This document shows, one piece after another, positions 16,415-25,540 of a stretch of 64,000 bases of DNA (within the stretch, counting starts at the first letter, position 1; every line of letters starts with the position of its first letter). Source of the stretch: an uncultured Ruminococcus sp. (lineage in GTDB: Bacteria; Bacillota; Clostridia; Oscillospirales; Ruminococcaceae); assembly GCA_947627275.1 (NCBI GenBank), contig CANQVK010000011.1, positions 1 through 64,000 of the forward strand, given 5' to 3'. A program made the position numbers and the translations under genes. The notes beneath the pieces are model-generated. The model was not told the origin of the DNA, ran no database searches, and worked only from the letters and a program-made list of their open reading frames with translations.

Positions 16415-18994
16415 ATGGATAAATCAGATCACAATAAAAAGACGCCGCGGCAGCCGGCGTACCGTGACGACATACAAAAGAGCAGAAAACATCCGAAGAA
16501 AAAGAAAAATATTTTTCTGCTTATTCTGAAAAAGCTCTTTGCATGTATCGCAACGACACTGCTGTCACTGTTCCTCATTATTATCATCACAGGCACTATC
16601 GTTGCAACTGCTCTTACGGTCTATGTCATGGACTTTATGGACGAGTCCTCAACGATCACTCTTGCCGAGCTTGAATCGGGAAGCAATACTTACCTCTACG
16701 GTACTGAGATCGACGAAAACGGAGAAGCTCAGCCTGTTGTTCTGAGGGAATTTAAAACGGACATTCAGCGTATTCCCGTTACTATCGACAGAATACCCCA
16801 GCATGTCCGCAACGCTTTCGTTTACACGGAGGACGAGCGTTTTTACGTTCACGACGGTGTTGACTACAAGCGTACTTTCACCGCTTTCCTGAACATGTTC
16901 CTGCACTTCTACGACACCGATCAGGGCGGTTCAACGATCACTCAGCAGCTTATCAAGAACATCACAAAGGACGATGAGAAAACTCCTCAGCGTAAGATAC
17001 GTGAGATCTTTTCCGCAATGCAGCTCGAAAAAACCTACTCCAAGGACGAGATCCTTGAGGAGTATCTGAACTACATCGGCTTTGGCGGCGCAAGAAACGG
17101 GATCCAACTGGCCGCTATAGATTATTTCGGAAAAACCGTAGAGGATCTTACGGTCCCCGAAGCTGCCGTACTTGCCGCTATCCCAAAAAGTCCGCAGTAT
17201 TACGGACCTTTCGTCGAAACCTACGATGAAGATGATAATCTCGTAGTTGACGGCAAGGCAAATAACAAGGAACGTAAGGAATACGTTCTCTGGCAGATGT
17301 ACAAAAACGGCGCTATTACCTATGACGAGTATCAGGAATATCTCGATACCAAGATCACCTACACCGATTCCGAAGAATACAGAAAGCTTCACCCCGAGAT
17401 AGATCTGCAAAAACTCAAAAATGAAGAAGAAGCCTATACTTGGGAAGTTGACGCTATGCTTAACGAAGCATGTGGCTATTTGCAGGAGCTTTACAACATT
17501 GATTACAATGAGGCGCTTACCCGCATTTACAAGGGAGGCTACAAGATCTATTCAACAGTTGACAAGAATATGCAGAACTATATTGAAGAAAAGATGCTTT
17601 ATTTCGACAATATTCTCCCATCAAGCTGGTTAGCAAAAGGAGTAGACCTCGACGGAGACGGCGAAGTCACGCCAGAGGAAAATTTGCCGCATATTGCTTT
17701 TATAGCTCTTCGCTATGACGGTTCTGTAATGGCTCAGGTCGGCACATGGGGTCCGAAAACAGGTTCGCTTGTTACTAACTACGCTGTAAGCGAACCGAGA
17801 CAGATCGGCTCGACTGTTAAACCAATTTCAACATATGGTCTTGCTCTCGAAACAGATCATATCCATTGGGGAAGCCGATACCGCAATTTGCCGTCTGAAA
17901 CTATCAAGGACGAGGACGGTAATCCGTGGCCTTTTAACTACGGAAGAGTACCGGGCGACGGTGCGGAAAACAAAATATACTATTTTCTGCAAAAATCCTT
18001 CAATACAATTCCTGCACGGCTCTGCGAAGAACTGACTCCTTCTGCCGTATTTAAGTTCTGTACCGAAAATCTGGGAATGGAGCTTGACGAGAGCGACGAA
18101 GCAAATTCGCCTTTGTCTATTGGCTCTCTGACATACGGAATCACACTCGAAAACCTCGTAAACGCTTATCTTCCCTACGGTGCAAAGGGCGTTTACAATG
18201 AAGCGCATATCATTTCTAAAATCGAGGACGCCAACGGTCAGGTCATAATTGACAATGTGGACGGCAGAAACACGCGTCAGGCTGTTTCCGATGAAACTGC
18301 GTGGGTAATGAACCGTCTTATCAAAAACGTTGTTGACAACGGTACAGGTACTGCCGCTAAGCTTTACAACAAAACCGTTGTCGGTAAAACAGGTACTACC
18401 GAAGACTGGTACGACCTTGCTTTCGTTGGAATGACGCGTGACTTTGCAAGCGGTATAACTATCGGTTACAAGGAAAAACGAAAAGGAATGGAGCTTCCCT
18501 CAAGCATTAAGTCGGCTGCCGTATGGAACACCATAATCGGCGACTATGCAAATACCCGCTTCCCCGATACGGGCGTGGATTTCGATCAGGTCGATTCCGT
18601 TATTCAAGCTCCGATGTGCGAGGCTTCGGGTCTTATAGCGAGAGAATACTGTCCTAAGGGAATCACGGGTTACTGGAAATCTTCCAACGCTCCTTACTGC
18701 GACGGAAATCATTATATCGCTCCCACGCCTTCACAGCAGACTCCTCAAACACCTGCTGTTGATCCCAATACAGGCGGAGGTACGGTCGATCCCAACGGCG
18801 GCGGAGGCGCTGTCGATCCCAATGGTGGAGGAGGCGCTGTCGATCCTAACGGCGGCGGTGCTGTCGATCCCAATGGTGGAGGAGGCGCTGTCGATCCTAA
18901 CGGCGGCGGTGCTGTCGATCCTAACGGCGGCGGTAATGTCGATCCTAACGGCGGCGGCGCTGTCGATCCTAACGGCGGCGGAGAAACTTGGTAA
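16415..18994 (+). CDS. Class A penicillin-binding protein (PBP1A family)
   Basis: Bifunctional peptidoglycan glycosyltransferase/transpeptidase, 859 residues. A basic cytoplasmic N terminus is followed by a TM helix (about 38-70). The GT51 domain has DERFYVHDGVD and GGSTITQQLIKN. The transpeptidase has the SxxK motif in GSTVKPIS, SFN in KSFNTIP, and KTGTT. The extracellular tail (about 770-859) consists of nine VDPN-containing, Gly-rich repeats. The catalytic part is complete. Confidence 0.95.
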   Translation: MDKSDHNKKTPRQPAYRDDIQKSRKHPKKKKNIFLLILKKLFACIATTLLSLFLIIIITGTIVATALTVYVMDFMDESSTITLAELESGSNTYLYGTEIDENGEAQPVVLREFKTDIQRIPVTIDRIPQHVRNAFVYTEDERFYVHDGVDYKRTFTAFLNMFLHFYDTDQGGSTITQQLIKNITKDDEKTPQRKIREIFSAMQLEKTYSKDEILEEYLNYIGFGGARNGIQLAAIDYFGKTVEDLTVPEAAVLAAIPKSPQYYGPFVETYDEDDNLVVDGKANNKERKEYVLWQMYKNGAITYDEYQEYLDTKITYTDSEEYRKLHPEIDLQKLKNEEEAYTWEVDAMLNEACGYLQELYNIDYNEALTRIYKGGYKIYSTVDKNMQNYIEEKMLYFDNILPSSWLAKGVDLDGDGEVTPEENLPHIAFIALRYDGSVMAQVGTWGPKTGSLVTNYAVSEPRQIGSTVKPISTYGLALETDHIHWGSRYRNLPSETIKDEDGNPWPFNYGRVPGDGAENKIYYFLQKSFNTIPARLCEELTPSAVFKFCTENLGMELDESDEANSPLSIGSLTYGITLENLVNAYLPYGAKGVYNEAHIISKIEDANGQVIIDNVDGRNTRQAVSDETAWVMNRLIKNVVDNGTGTAAKLYNKTVVGKTGTTEDWYDLAFVGMTRDFASGITIGYKEKRKGMELPSSIKSAAVWNTIIGDYANTRFPDTGVDFDQVDSVIQAPMCEASGLIAREYCPKGITGYWKSSNAPYCDGNHYIAPTPSQQTPQTPAVDPNTGGGTVDPNGGGGAVDPNGGGGAVDPNGGGAVDPNGGGGAVDPNGGGAVDPNGGGNVDPNGGGAVDPNGGGETW
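18755..18990 (+). repeat. Minisatellite encoding a Gly-rich VDPNGGG tail
   Basis: Nine degenerate units of 24-27 bases, each encoding VDPN followed by Gly residues and a spacer Ala, Thr or Asn. Units are in frame and highly alike at DNA level, so the copy number is probably unstable. Confidence 0.88.
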
Positions 18995-19063
18995 GCAAGT
19001 GATAATATCCTCTTGAATCGTTATCGACTAATATTGTGAATCCCCGATTCGTTTCGGGTATAA

Positions 19064-19097
19064 AAAGCCTGCCCTTACTTAGCTTTGGACAGGCTTT
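19064..19097. terminator. Hairpin after the class A PBP gene
   Basis: AAAGCCTG and CAGGCTTT, extended by CC/GG, form a stem around a 13-base loop. The T-run is weak on the plus strand. It is the only terminator-like hairpin between the PBP and the methyltransferase genes. Confidence 0.6.
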
Positions 19098-19131
19098 AAC
19101 TAAAAACAGCATATATATGAGGTGAAAATAA

Positions 19132-20247
19132 ATGAGTGATAAACTGCGCCTTTGCTGTCCTTGTCATTTCGGTCTGGAAAGCGTTCTGAAATACGAAATA
19201 ACAAAAATAGGCGGCACAGACCTAAAAGTCAGCGACGGAAAAATAAGCTTCACAGGCGATGAAAACATAATGGCAAGAGCAAATCTATGCCTTTCAACCG
19301 CAGAACGTGTGCTTATAGAGCTTATAGAATTTCGTGCGGAAACCTTCGAGGACTTGTTTCAGGGGGTTCGTTCTATAGAGCTGGAAAGATTCATCGGCAT
19401 CGACAATGCGTTCCCAGTCAAGGGATATTCGCTTAATTCCGCCCTCCACAGCGTTCCCGACTGTCAGTCTATCGTGAAAAAAGCGGCGGTGGAAAGGCTG
19501 AAAACAAAATACGGCGTGAACAGGTTTTCAGAGACTGCTCCTCCCGTTCAGATACAGTTCAGCATAATGAAAGATATTGTTACGATATATCTCGATACAA
19601 GCGGAGCCGGACTTCATAAGCGAGGTTACAGGCGCAATTCCAACGCAGCTCCGATAAAGGAAACTCTTGCGGCTGGTATTGTTGACCTTGCAAGAGTACG
19701 CCCTGATTCCATTGTATGCGACCCGTTCTGCGGAAGCGGTACCCTGCTTATCGAAGCGGCTTTAAAGTCGCTGAAGATACCGGTGGGAATAAACCGCCGA
19801 TTTGCCGCTGAAAAATGGGACTCTATAGATTCAAGGATATGGCAGGAGGAGAGAAAAAAAGCCATAGACGGCGTTGACCGCTCAGCCACGTTCCACGGTA
19901 TCGGATTTGATATTGACGACGCGGCAGTCGCTCTCACACTTGATAACGCTCACAAGGCAGGCATAAAGTCGCGGCTGAAAATCGAGCAGGCGGATATTTC
20001 AAAGTTCGTACAGCCCGAAAATTCTATCGTTATCTGCAATCCGCCCTACGGCGAAAGACTTTTAGAGCTTCGTGAAGCAGAGGCGATCTACCGTAAAATG
20101 GGCAAGGTTCTCGGTCACGGAGGAGATCGGCAAAGCTACGTCATTTCCCCACATGAGCAATTCGAGACGTTCTTCGGCGAAGAAGCCAAAAAACGGCGAA
20201 AACTCTATAACGGCATGATAAAATGCCAGCTTTACATGTACTTCTGA
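19132..20247 (+). CDS. THUMP-domain class I rRNA methyltransferase (RlmL/YpsC type)
   Basis: 371 residues. The N-terminal THUMP region (about 50-160) precedes a Rossmann methyltransferase with VCDPFCGSGTLLIEAAL (motif I) and IVICNPPYGERL (NPPY catalytic motif for N2-guanine methylation). Predicted to modify 23S rRNA; the exact target cannot be assigned. AGGTGA precedes the ATG. Its stop overlaps the ComF start in TGATG. Confidence 0.88.
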   Translation: MSDKLRLCCPCHFGLESVLKYEITKIGGTDLKVSDGKISFTGDENIMARANLCLSTAERVLIELIEFRAETFEDLFQGVRSIELERFIGIDNAFPVKGYSLNSALHSVPDCQSIVKKAAVERLKTKYGVNRFSETAPPVQIQFSIMKDIVTIYLDTSGAGLHKRGYRRNSNAAPIKETLAAGIVDLARVRPDSIVCDPFCGSGTLLIEAALKSLKIPVGINRRFAAEKWDSIDSRIWQEERKKAIDGVDRSATFHGIGFDIDDAAVALTLDNAHKAGIKSRLKIEQADISKFVQPENSIVICNPPYGERLLELREAEAIYRKMGKVLGHGGDRQSYVISPHEQFETFFGEEAKKRRKLYNGMIKCQLYMYF

Positions 20248-20921
20248 TGGACTATATGCTGAAAAAGCGGCTGTTAGCCCTGCTCTACCCTGTAAGATGT
20301 CCGATTTGCGGAAAAGTAATATTTCCACATGAGGACTTTTGCAATGAGTGCCGTAAAGATTTGCCGAAATACTGCGGAAATTTTAATATAAAGGGAGCTG
20401 AATCCTTCATCGCTCCGTTTGAATACAACGCCAAAATCGCCCCTGCTATACTGCTAATGAAAAACGGCATAAGAGGTAATGCTCCTTACGCCTTGGGACT
20501 TGCAGCAGCAGAACATATCAAAAATCACGGTATACATCGGCAGTCAGATATGATTATTCCTACGCCGCTTCATCCAGCCGACAAAAGGAAACGAGGCTTC
20601 AACCAGTCGGAGCTTATTGCGAAAGAGATCGGACGTATACTGAATATAAACGTCTGTACAAAATGTGTTGAAAAAGTCCGAATTACCGAACCTCAGAAGC
20701 TGCTTTCAAAAAACGAAAGAAAAAATAATCTCAAGGACGCTTTTGCTGTGAAAGCTCCTGAGATTATTCGGGAAAAACGGATTCTGCTCATTGACGATGT
20801 ATGTACCACAGGCAGCACGCTTGCGGAGCTTACAAGGGTTCTCCGTCAAAACGGCGCAGCGGCGGTTTACTGCGTTTGCTGCTGTAAAACTCCAATAAAA
20901 AGGGATGATAAAAATGATTGA
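20247..20921 (+). CDS. ComF-family phosphoribosyltransferase-like protein
   Basis: 224 residues from the ATG at 20247, which overlaps the previous stop. The N-terminal zinc finger has CPICGK and CNECRKD; the C-terminal type I PRTase domain has the PRPP loop ILLIDDVCTTGSTLAE. ComF proteins are linked to DNA uptake, but many Clostridia have the gene without known competence. Its end overlaps the next gene by 17 bases. Confidence 0.88.
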   Translation: MDYMLKKRLLALLYPVRCPICGKVIFPHEDFCNECRKDLPKYCGNFNIKGAESFIAPFEYNAKIAPAILLMKNGIRGNAPYALGLAAAEHIKNHGIHRQSDMIIPTPLHPADKRKRGFNQSELIAKEIGRILNINVCTKCVEKVRITEPQKLLSKNERKNNLKDAFAVKAPEIIREKRILLIDDVCTTGSTLAELTRVLRQNGAAAVYCVCCCKTPIKRDDKND

Positions 20922-21417
20922 AAATCATGCCGAAAAGGCTTGCAAACTCTTTGCAGAGGGGCGAAACTGCGCTCAGGCGGTTTTCGCCGCTTTTGCCGAT
21001 GTTACGGGACTCGACGAGGAGTTTGCTCTCCGTCTTTCCTCCTCGTTCGGCGGAGGCATGGGACGCATGAGGGAGGTCTGCGGCACTTGCTCTGCAATGT
21101 TTATGGTCGCCGGTATCCTCTATGGTTACGCTTCCAAAAACGATATTAACGAAAAGGCGGAACATTACCGACGTATCCAGTATCTTGCGGCTGAATTCAG
21201 AAAAAAGCACGAGACGATAAACTGTCTGGAGCTGCTTAAGGGTCTTAAGGTCAGTTCCGACCCTATACCTGAACAGAGAACGGAGCAATACTATAAGGTT
21301 CGCCCTTGTATTAAATTCGTCAGAACAGCGGCGGAAATCCTTGATGATTATATAAAGGCAAACCCTGTTAAAGCGATAAAAAATAGCGGAGCGATTAAAC
21401 GCTATGCAGAGCTTTGA
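20905..21417 (+). CDS. C_GCAxxG_C_C family protein with repeat-derived C terminus
   Basis: 170 residues. Matches the small redox-type family: GRNCAQAVFAAF, GGGMGRMREVCGTCSA and a late Cys pair. Function of the family is unknown, with metal or redox roles suspected. The start overlaps comF; an alternative ATG is at 20914. The last ten codons (SGAIKRYAEL) and the stop lie inside the R3 repeat copy at 21384-21524, so the native C terminus was probably replaced. Confidence 0.8.
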   Translation: MIKMIENHAEKACKLFAEGRNCAQAVFAAFADVTGLDEEFALRLSSSFGGGMGRMREVCGTCSAMFMVAGILYGYASKNDINEKAEHYRRIQYLAAEFRKKHETINCLELLKGLKVSSDPIPEQRTEQYYKVRPCIKFVRTAAEILDDYIKANPVKAIKNSGAIKRYAEL

Positions 21418-21524
21418 TTCTCACCTGTCGGCTCGGTCGGTGCTTCTGCTTCGCAGAGGTGTCCACTGGACTCCGCCAAAGGGACACCGTCCCTTTGGAA
21501 TCCCAATGTTAGTTAACTTAAGGT
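21384..21524. repeat. R3 element, inverted and internally deleted copy
   Basis: In reverse orientation it repeats parts of 10951-11232: the AGCG/CGCT hairpin, the CTTCTGCTTCGCAG hairpin, GTGTCCACTGGAC, then CCAAAGGG/CCCTTTGG and the TTAACTTAAG edge. The CCAGAGG hairpin and the GGGGTGCGGGGGTGC segment are missing. Confidence 0.85.
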
Positions 21525-21544
21525 GTGGATATTACTTCAAAAAT

Positions 21545-21597
21545 CCAAAAAACAAATGTGCCATGGTACTTATGAAATTAATACCATGGCACTCAAT
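21545..21597. terminator. Bidirectional terminator
   Basis: GTGCCATGGTA (21558-21568) and TACCATGGCAC (21582-21592) form a perfect 11-bp stem. A T-run follows on each strand (TTTTTC on plus; TTTGTTTTTT on minus). It separates the C_GCAxxG gene from the convergent AraC gene. Confidence 0.8.
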
Positions 21598-22360
21598 TTT
21601 TCTTACGGTATTGCGTCGGGGTCACTCCCACAAGCTTTTTAAACTGCCGCATAAAATGCTCCTCATTGTCATATCCGCACATCGCCGCCACCTGAGACAC
21701 GGTACACCCCGTCTCGCTGAGAATTTCCTTAGCTTTTTCGATCTTGCCGTTTATAACGTCTGTCATACAGGAAACTCCGAATATCTCACGGTAAATGTGC
21801 TGGAAATATGAACGCGACATGCTTACGTCCGCCGCCATAGTATCAACGTTCCATTTCATCTGAGGATTACGGTATATCTTCTCACGAAGCTCCATCAATT
21901 CGCTGTAATGAGGTTCAGCCGCCGACTGTACGGGTTCACGGTGCGAACAGTTCTCCGCCGCTTTCATAAGCAGCGTTTTCAACATAAGGTCGATCATTTT
22001 CATGCGTCTGCCGTTCAAAGAATAAAATTCGGCGGTAAGATTCCCGATAAGGCGGCTTATAAAATCGCTGTCCGTGTGAAAAATCGGCTCGTTAAAGGCA
22101 ATCTCGGCAATATCTATGAACTCCGAATCGCCCTCAGCGTCAAAAACTATCCAGTCGCATATAAGGAACTCCTCCTCCGCAGAATAAAATATCTCGCAGC
22201 TTCCATCGTATATCACAAGAGTATTTTTCGGCAAAACAGCTTTCCCCATGCGTACAGCCGTACGTGCAAGAACAAGAAGATACTCGCCGCTCTCGCCTGC
22301 GGAACGGTAGAAGTAATCTCCGCCGTAAATACAGTTCCAGCCAATTGAGCGGATATTCAC
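21593..22360 (-). CDS. AraC-family transcriptional regulator
   Basis: 255 residues. The N-terminal cupin-like sensing part (about 10-140) is followed by two helix-turn-helix units: MAADVSMSRSYFQHIYREIFG and SQVAAMCGYDNEEHFMRQFKK with the PTQYRKK end. The GTG start at 22360 uses AAGGAG that lies inside the last codons of the upstream glycosylase gene, so the two are coupled. Targets and ligand unknown. Confidence 0.85.
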   Translation of the reverse strand: MNIRSIGWNCIYGGDYFYRSAGESGEYLLVLARTAVRMGKAVLPKNTLVIYDGSCEIFYSAEEEFLICDWIVFDAEGDSEFIDIAEIAFNEPIFHTDSDFISRLIGNLTAEFYSLNGRRMKMIDLMLKTLLMKAAENCSHREPVQSAAEPHYSELMELREKIYRNPQMKWNVDTMAADVSMSRSYFQHIYREIFGVSCMTDVINGKIEKAKEILSETGCTVSQVAAMCGYDNEEHFMRQFKKLVGVTPTQYRKKN

Positions 22361-22364
22361 AGTA

Positions 22365-22883
22365 TCACTCCTTTTTCGCTATATATCGCCACTTTACATT
22401 TTTCCAATACTCGCCTGCATAGTCTATCCCAACTCTCGGAGCAGTCATAAGCTCGGGACGCGTTCCATCGTCCTCTATCCATACACGCTCGTTGTCGCAG
22501 AGCTTTTCGCCGTTGAAGCTGCCGTCAATTTGAAGATATTTCGTCAGCTTTGCAGGACCGTTCTTCACTTCTCCGCTGCGAAAAAGCACCCCTTGCGGCT
22601 GCTCTTTTTCTCCCGTAATAACGTTCATTAGCCAGTGCATACCGTAACAAAGGTACACATATATCACGCCGCTTTCACCGTACAGGATCTCAGTTCGCTT
22701 AGTTCTGCCCTTTGACGCATGACACCCGAGATCTTCCTCGCCTCGGTATACCTCTGTCTCGGCAATGCGCTCGCGTATTACCGTTCCGTCCTCCAATCTC
22801 CTTGCGATAATTTTACCCACAAGCTCAGGGGCGACCTCCAATGCGTCTCTATGAAAAAACTCTTCTGTTAATATTTCAGTCAT
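22365..22883 (-). CDS. DNA-3-methyladenine glycosylase (MPG/AAG family)
   Basis: Base-excision repair enzyme of 172 residues that removes alkylated purines. Family hallmarks: AETEVYRGEEDLGCHASKGRTKRTEILYGESG (with the catalytic Glu after AET), IYVYLCYGMHWLMNV and GPAKLTK. Slightly shorter than many homologues at the C terminus. Three bases after rqcH. Confidence 0.9.
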   Translation of the reverse strand: MTEILTEEFFHRDALEVAPELVGKIIARRLEDGTVIRERIAETEVYRGEEDLGCHASKGRTKRTEILYGESGVIYVYLCYGMHWLMNVITGEKEQPQGVLFRSGEVKNGPAKLTKYLQIDGSFNGEKLCDNERVWIEDDGTRPELMTAPRVGIDYAGEYWKNVKWRYIAKKE

Positions 22884-22886
22884 AAA

Positions 22887-24638
22887 TTATACCCTTAGTT
22901 TATTTGCAAGCTCCTCATCGGGCTTTACAAATGCTGTTTTGTAATTTGTAAATATTACCTTTCCCGGCTTTGCACCGGACGGCTTTTTGACATATTTCGC
23001 AAGGCAGTAATCAACAGGCACAAGAGTTGACTCCCTGCCCTTGCTGTTTACCGCAGCGATTATCGCCGCCTCCTCAATAGTTCTGTCGGGCGGATAGCCG
23101 CCGTCCGTCACTATGATAACATGCGAGCCTGTAATAGTCTGCGTGTGAAGCCAAATATCCGATTTTTCCGCAAATTTGAGCGTCAGCTTGTCGTTCTGAA
23201 GATTATTTCTGCCTACAAGCACAGTATATCCATCGCTTGACTTATACTCGATCGGCGGCAGAGCTTTAGGCGGCTTTGCTTTGCTTCTTCCGGATTTGAT
23301 ATACCCCTGCTCGTGCAGTTCAAGGCGAAGCTGAATAATGTCATTCTCAGAATCCGCACGCGTCAGGGCGTCAAAAACGCTGTCGAGGTATTGCAGTTCC
23401 TCCTCGCCTTTTTCGATCTGTACTGCAAGTATTCTCTCGGCAGTTACGCACTTTTTATACTCATTGTAATAATACTGAGCGTTCTGCGACGGAGTTTTTC
23501 GCACATCAAGCTCGATCGTAAGCTTCGGACAGCCGTCCTCATAAAAATTATCGGCAGTCAGCGAAGAGTCGCCCTTCTTAATGCTGTACATGTTAGCTGA
23601 AATAATGTCGCCGCAAAGCTTGAAATGCTCCTTATCGGCACACGCTGCAAGCTCGGTTTTCTGAGCTGCAATACGCCGTGACGTGCGCTCCGTCAAATTG
23701 ACAAGCAGCTTGAAAAGATCGTTTGCACGCTGCTTGGTTCGGACTGCTTTGTCCCGTTCAAAATAGAAATAATCCAACAGTTCCGAAGCCGAATGCAGTT
23801 CCTTTGTGTACATCAACGTTCCGAACTGATTAAGACGGATAAAGGAAAAGTCTTTCAGCAGCCCCTCTTTAGTGCTTGCCGCAGAATAACAGCATTCGCC
23901 CGAAGTCAGCTGATTCTTCGTCTTTTTAATAATATAGAGCAGTCTTTCGAGAAAATCGCCGTCAATCGTATCACTTTGCAGGTGAACTCCGCGTCCTGCA
24001 AAAAACGTCCACTCACGAGCCAAAACAGGCGATATTCCCTCAAAAATACGTATCAACGCCTTTGAAAGCTCGGCAGCCGGCGTCTCATGAAGTCTTTTAA
24101 CTATTTCCTCGGGAGATGCGGTCAAAAAGTTTAGCCGTTCGTCACGAGGAGGAAGAGCGTACTTCATTCCGGGAAGAACAAGTCTTTCCCGAGACATTTC
24201 CTCATCGACACGCTTAATGCTGTCAATGATCCTGCCGCTGCTGTCAATAATTATCAGGTTGGAGTAGCGTCCCATGATCTCACAGGCGAGCGTAACAGTC
24301 ACGATGTCCCCAAGCTCGTTTACGCACTCAAAGTCCAGAAATAATATACGCTCCAATCCGTCCTGCCGAATATCAATAAGCTTTCCGCTGCCCAGCCGTT
24401 TTCGCATTAACATGCAGAACATTGGCGGAGTCTGCGGATTATCGGGCTGCTTTTCAGTTATATGCACTCTTGCACTCCCTGCGTTCGCCGAAATATAGAG
24501 CTTTTTGCTGCCGCCTCGCGTGCGTATTGATATGATTATTTCTTCACGGGAAGGCTGAAAAACCTTCTCGACGCGTCCTCCGATAAGTGGTTGAAGTTCA
24601 TTTTTTACTGCATACAAAAATGCTCCGTCAAGAGCCAT
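22887..24638 (-). CDS. rqcH: Rqc2 homolog RqcH (NFACT family)
   Basis: 583 residues. Ribosome-associated quality control factor that adds alanine tails to peptides on stalled 50S subunits. NFACT-N domain at the start (MALDGAFLYAVKNEL, KPQ region), a helix-hairpin-helix middle, a coiled coil (about 285-430) and the C-terminal NFACT-R domain with VGRNNLQNDKLT and DIWLHTQTITGSHVI. Older annotations call this family fibronectin-binding protein. First gene of a run with the glycosylase and AraC genes. Confidence 0.92.
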   Translation of the reverse strand: MALDGAFLYAVKNELQPLIGGRVEKVFQPSREEIIISIRTRGGSKKLYISANAGSARVHITEKQPDNPQTPPMFCMLMRKRLGSGKLIDIRQDGLERILFLDFECVNELGDIVTVTLACEIMGRYSNLIIIDSSGRIIDSIKRVDEEMSRERLVLPGMKYALPPRDERLNFLTASPEEIVKRLHETPAAELSKALIRIFEGISPVLAREWTFFAGRGVHLQSDTIDGDFLERLLYIIKKTKNQLTSGECCYSAASTKEGLLKDFSFIRLNQFGTLMYTKELHSASELLDYFYFERDKAVRTKQRANDLFKLLVNLTERTSRRIAAQKTELAACADKEHFKLCGDIISANMYSIKKGDSSLTADNFYEDGCPKLTIELDVRKTPSQNAQYYYNEYKKCVTAERILAVQIEKGEEELQYLDSVFDALTRADSENDIIQLRLELHEQGYIKSGRSKAKPPKALPPIEYKSSDGYTVLVGRNNLQNDKLTLKFAEKSDIWLHTQTITGSHVIIVTDGGYPPDRTIEEAAIIAAVNSKGRESTLVPVDYCLAKYVKKPSGAKPGKVIFTNYKTAFVKPDEELANKLRV

Positions 24639-24673
24639 AAAATCAATCCCTTTCTGTTTTTAAGGCAATCACT

Positions 24674-25531
24674 TTACTTCTTGCCAAAGGAGTTATCTGC
24701 TGAAATTGACGACCGTGATTTTTTATAAGTTAAAATTTCAAAATCCGACTGAGTTTCAAGTGATTCAAGACTGACAAGCCTTTGCTGTTCGACCCTGCCG
24801 CTTTTATAGTAGTAGGGCGTCATGGAAAACAGGCTCTGAATGTCGTTTTTTTCATTTATACGCATAAGAAAATTTACACGCTCGCTGCCAATAAATTCAA
24901 AACCCTGCAAAGAATACGGCTTCACCTCGTTTTTATACGGCGTGTCATAAATCAGGCTTTTTAGCTCCCAAAGATGATTTTCAGACGGAATGACCATGAC
25001 CATAATACCGCTTTCTTTGAGGACTCGACTGTATTCTTCTCCGCAGAACGGAGCAAACATTGTCAGCAAAATATCACAGCTTTCGCTTCTCACTGGAATA
25101 TTAAACACGCTTGCAGCCGCAAATCTTACTCCAGACCGTCTCTTGGAAGCCATATCAACAGCCTCTTTTGAAATGTCTATCCCATACATATCGACCGCAA
25201 TATCTGACTTGTCGAATTTTGCTTTAATAGCTGAAGTATAATAACCTTCGCCGCAACCTGCGTCAAGTATCGTGAAGCCATTTTCCGCATATTTCACTAC
25301 AGCTTTGCAGACCTCCGCACGCAAAGGGGCATAATATCCTTTTTCAAGGAAGTCTCTCCTCGCTTTGAGCATAAGCTTATTATCCCCATGCACAGCCGTT
25401 CCATGCTTTGAAAGAAGAAGATTAACATAACCGCTTTTTGCCGTATCAAAGCTGTGCCTTTGAGGACACACAAGAGATTTTCCCAAAACGCCGAGCGTTT
25501 CTCCGCACACAGAACATGTAAATATACTCAT
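24674..25531 (-). CDS. rlmA: RlmA-type 23S rRNA guanine-N1 methyltransferase
   Basis: 285 residues from the ATG at 25531 (AGGTG upstream); a GTG two codons earlier is the alternative. The N-terminal zinc site has CSVCGE and CPQRHSFD, then AKSGYVNLL, a marker of the RlmA family. The methyltransferase fold has ILDAGCGEGYY. Predicted to methylate G745 or G748 of 23S rRNA. It starts ten bases after the TrmK-Nif3 stop. Confidence 0.88.
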   Translation of the reverse strand: MSIFTCSVCGETLGVLGKSLVCPQRHSFDTAKSGYVNLLLSKHGTAVHGDNKLMLKARRDFLEKGYYAPLRAEVCKAVVKYAENGFTILDAGCGEGYYTSAIKAKFDKSDIAVDMYGIDISKEAVDMASKRRSGVRFAAASVFNIPVRSESCDILLTMFAPFCGEEYSRVLKESGIMVMVIPSENHLWELKSLIYDTPYKNEVKPYSLQGFEFIGSERVNFLMRINEKNDIQSLFSMTPYYYKSGRVEQQRLVSLESLETQSDFEILTYKKSRSSISADNSFGKK

Positions 25532-25540
25532 ATCCACACC

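Noticed and set aside
18759-19016. 85-codon ORF of repeated SIPMVEEALSI units
   Set aside because: Frame-shifted reading of the PBP tail minisatellite.
21404-21811. 135-codon plus-strand ORF after the C_GCAxxG gene
   Set aside because: It starts inside the R3 repeat, crosses the terminator and then runs antisense to the AraC gene.
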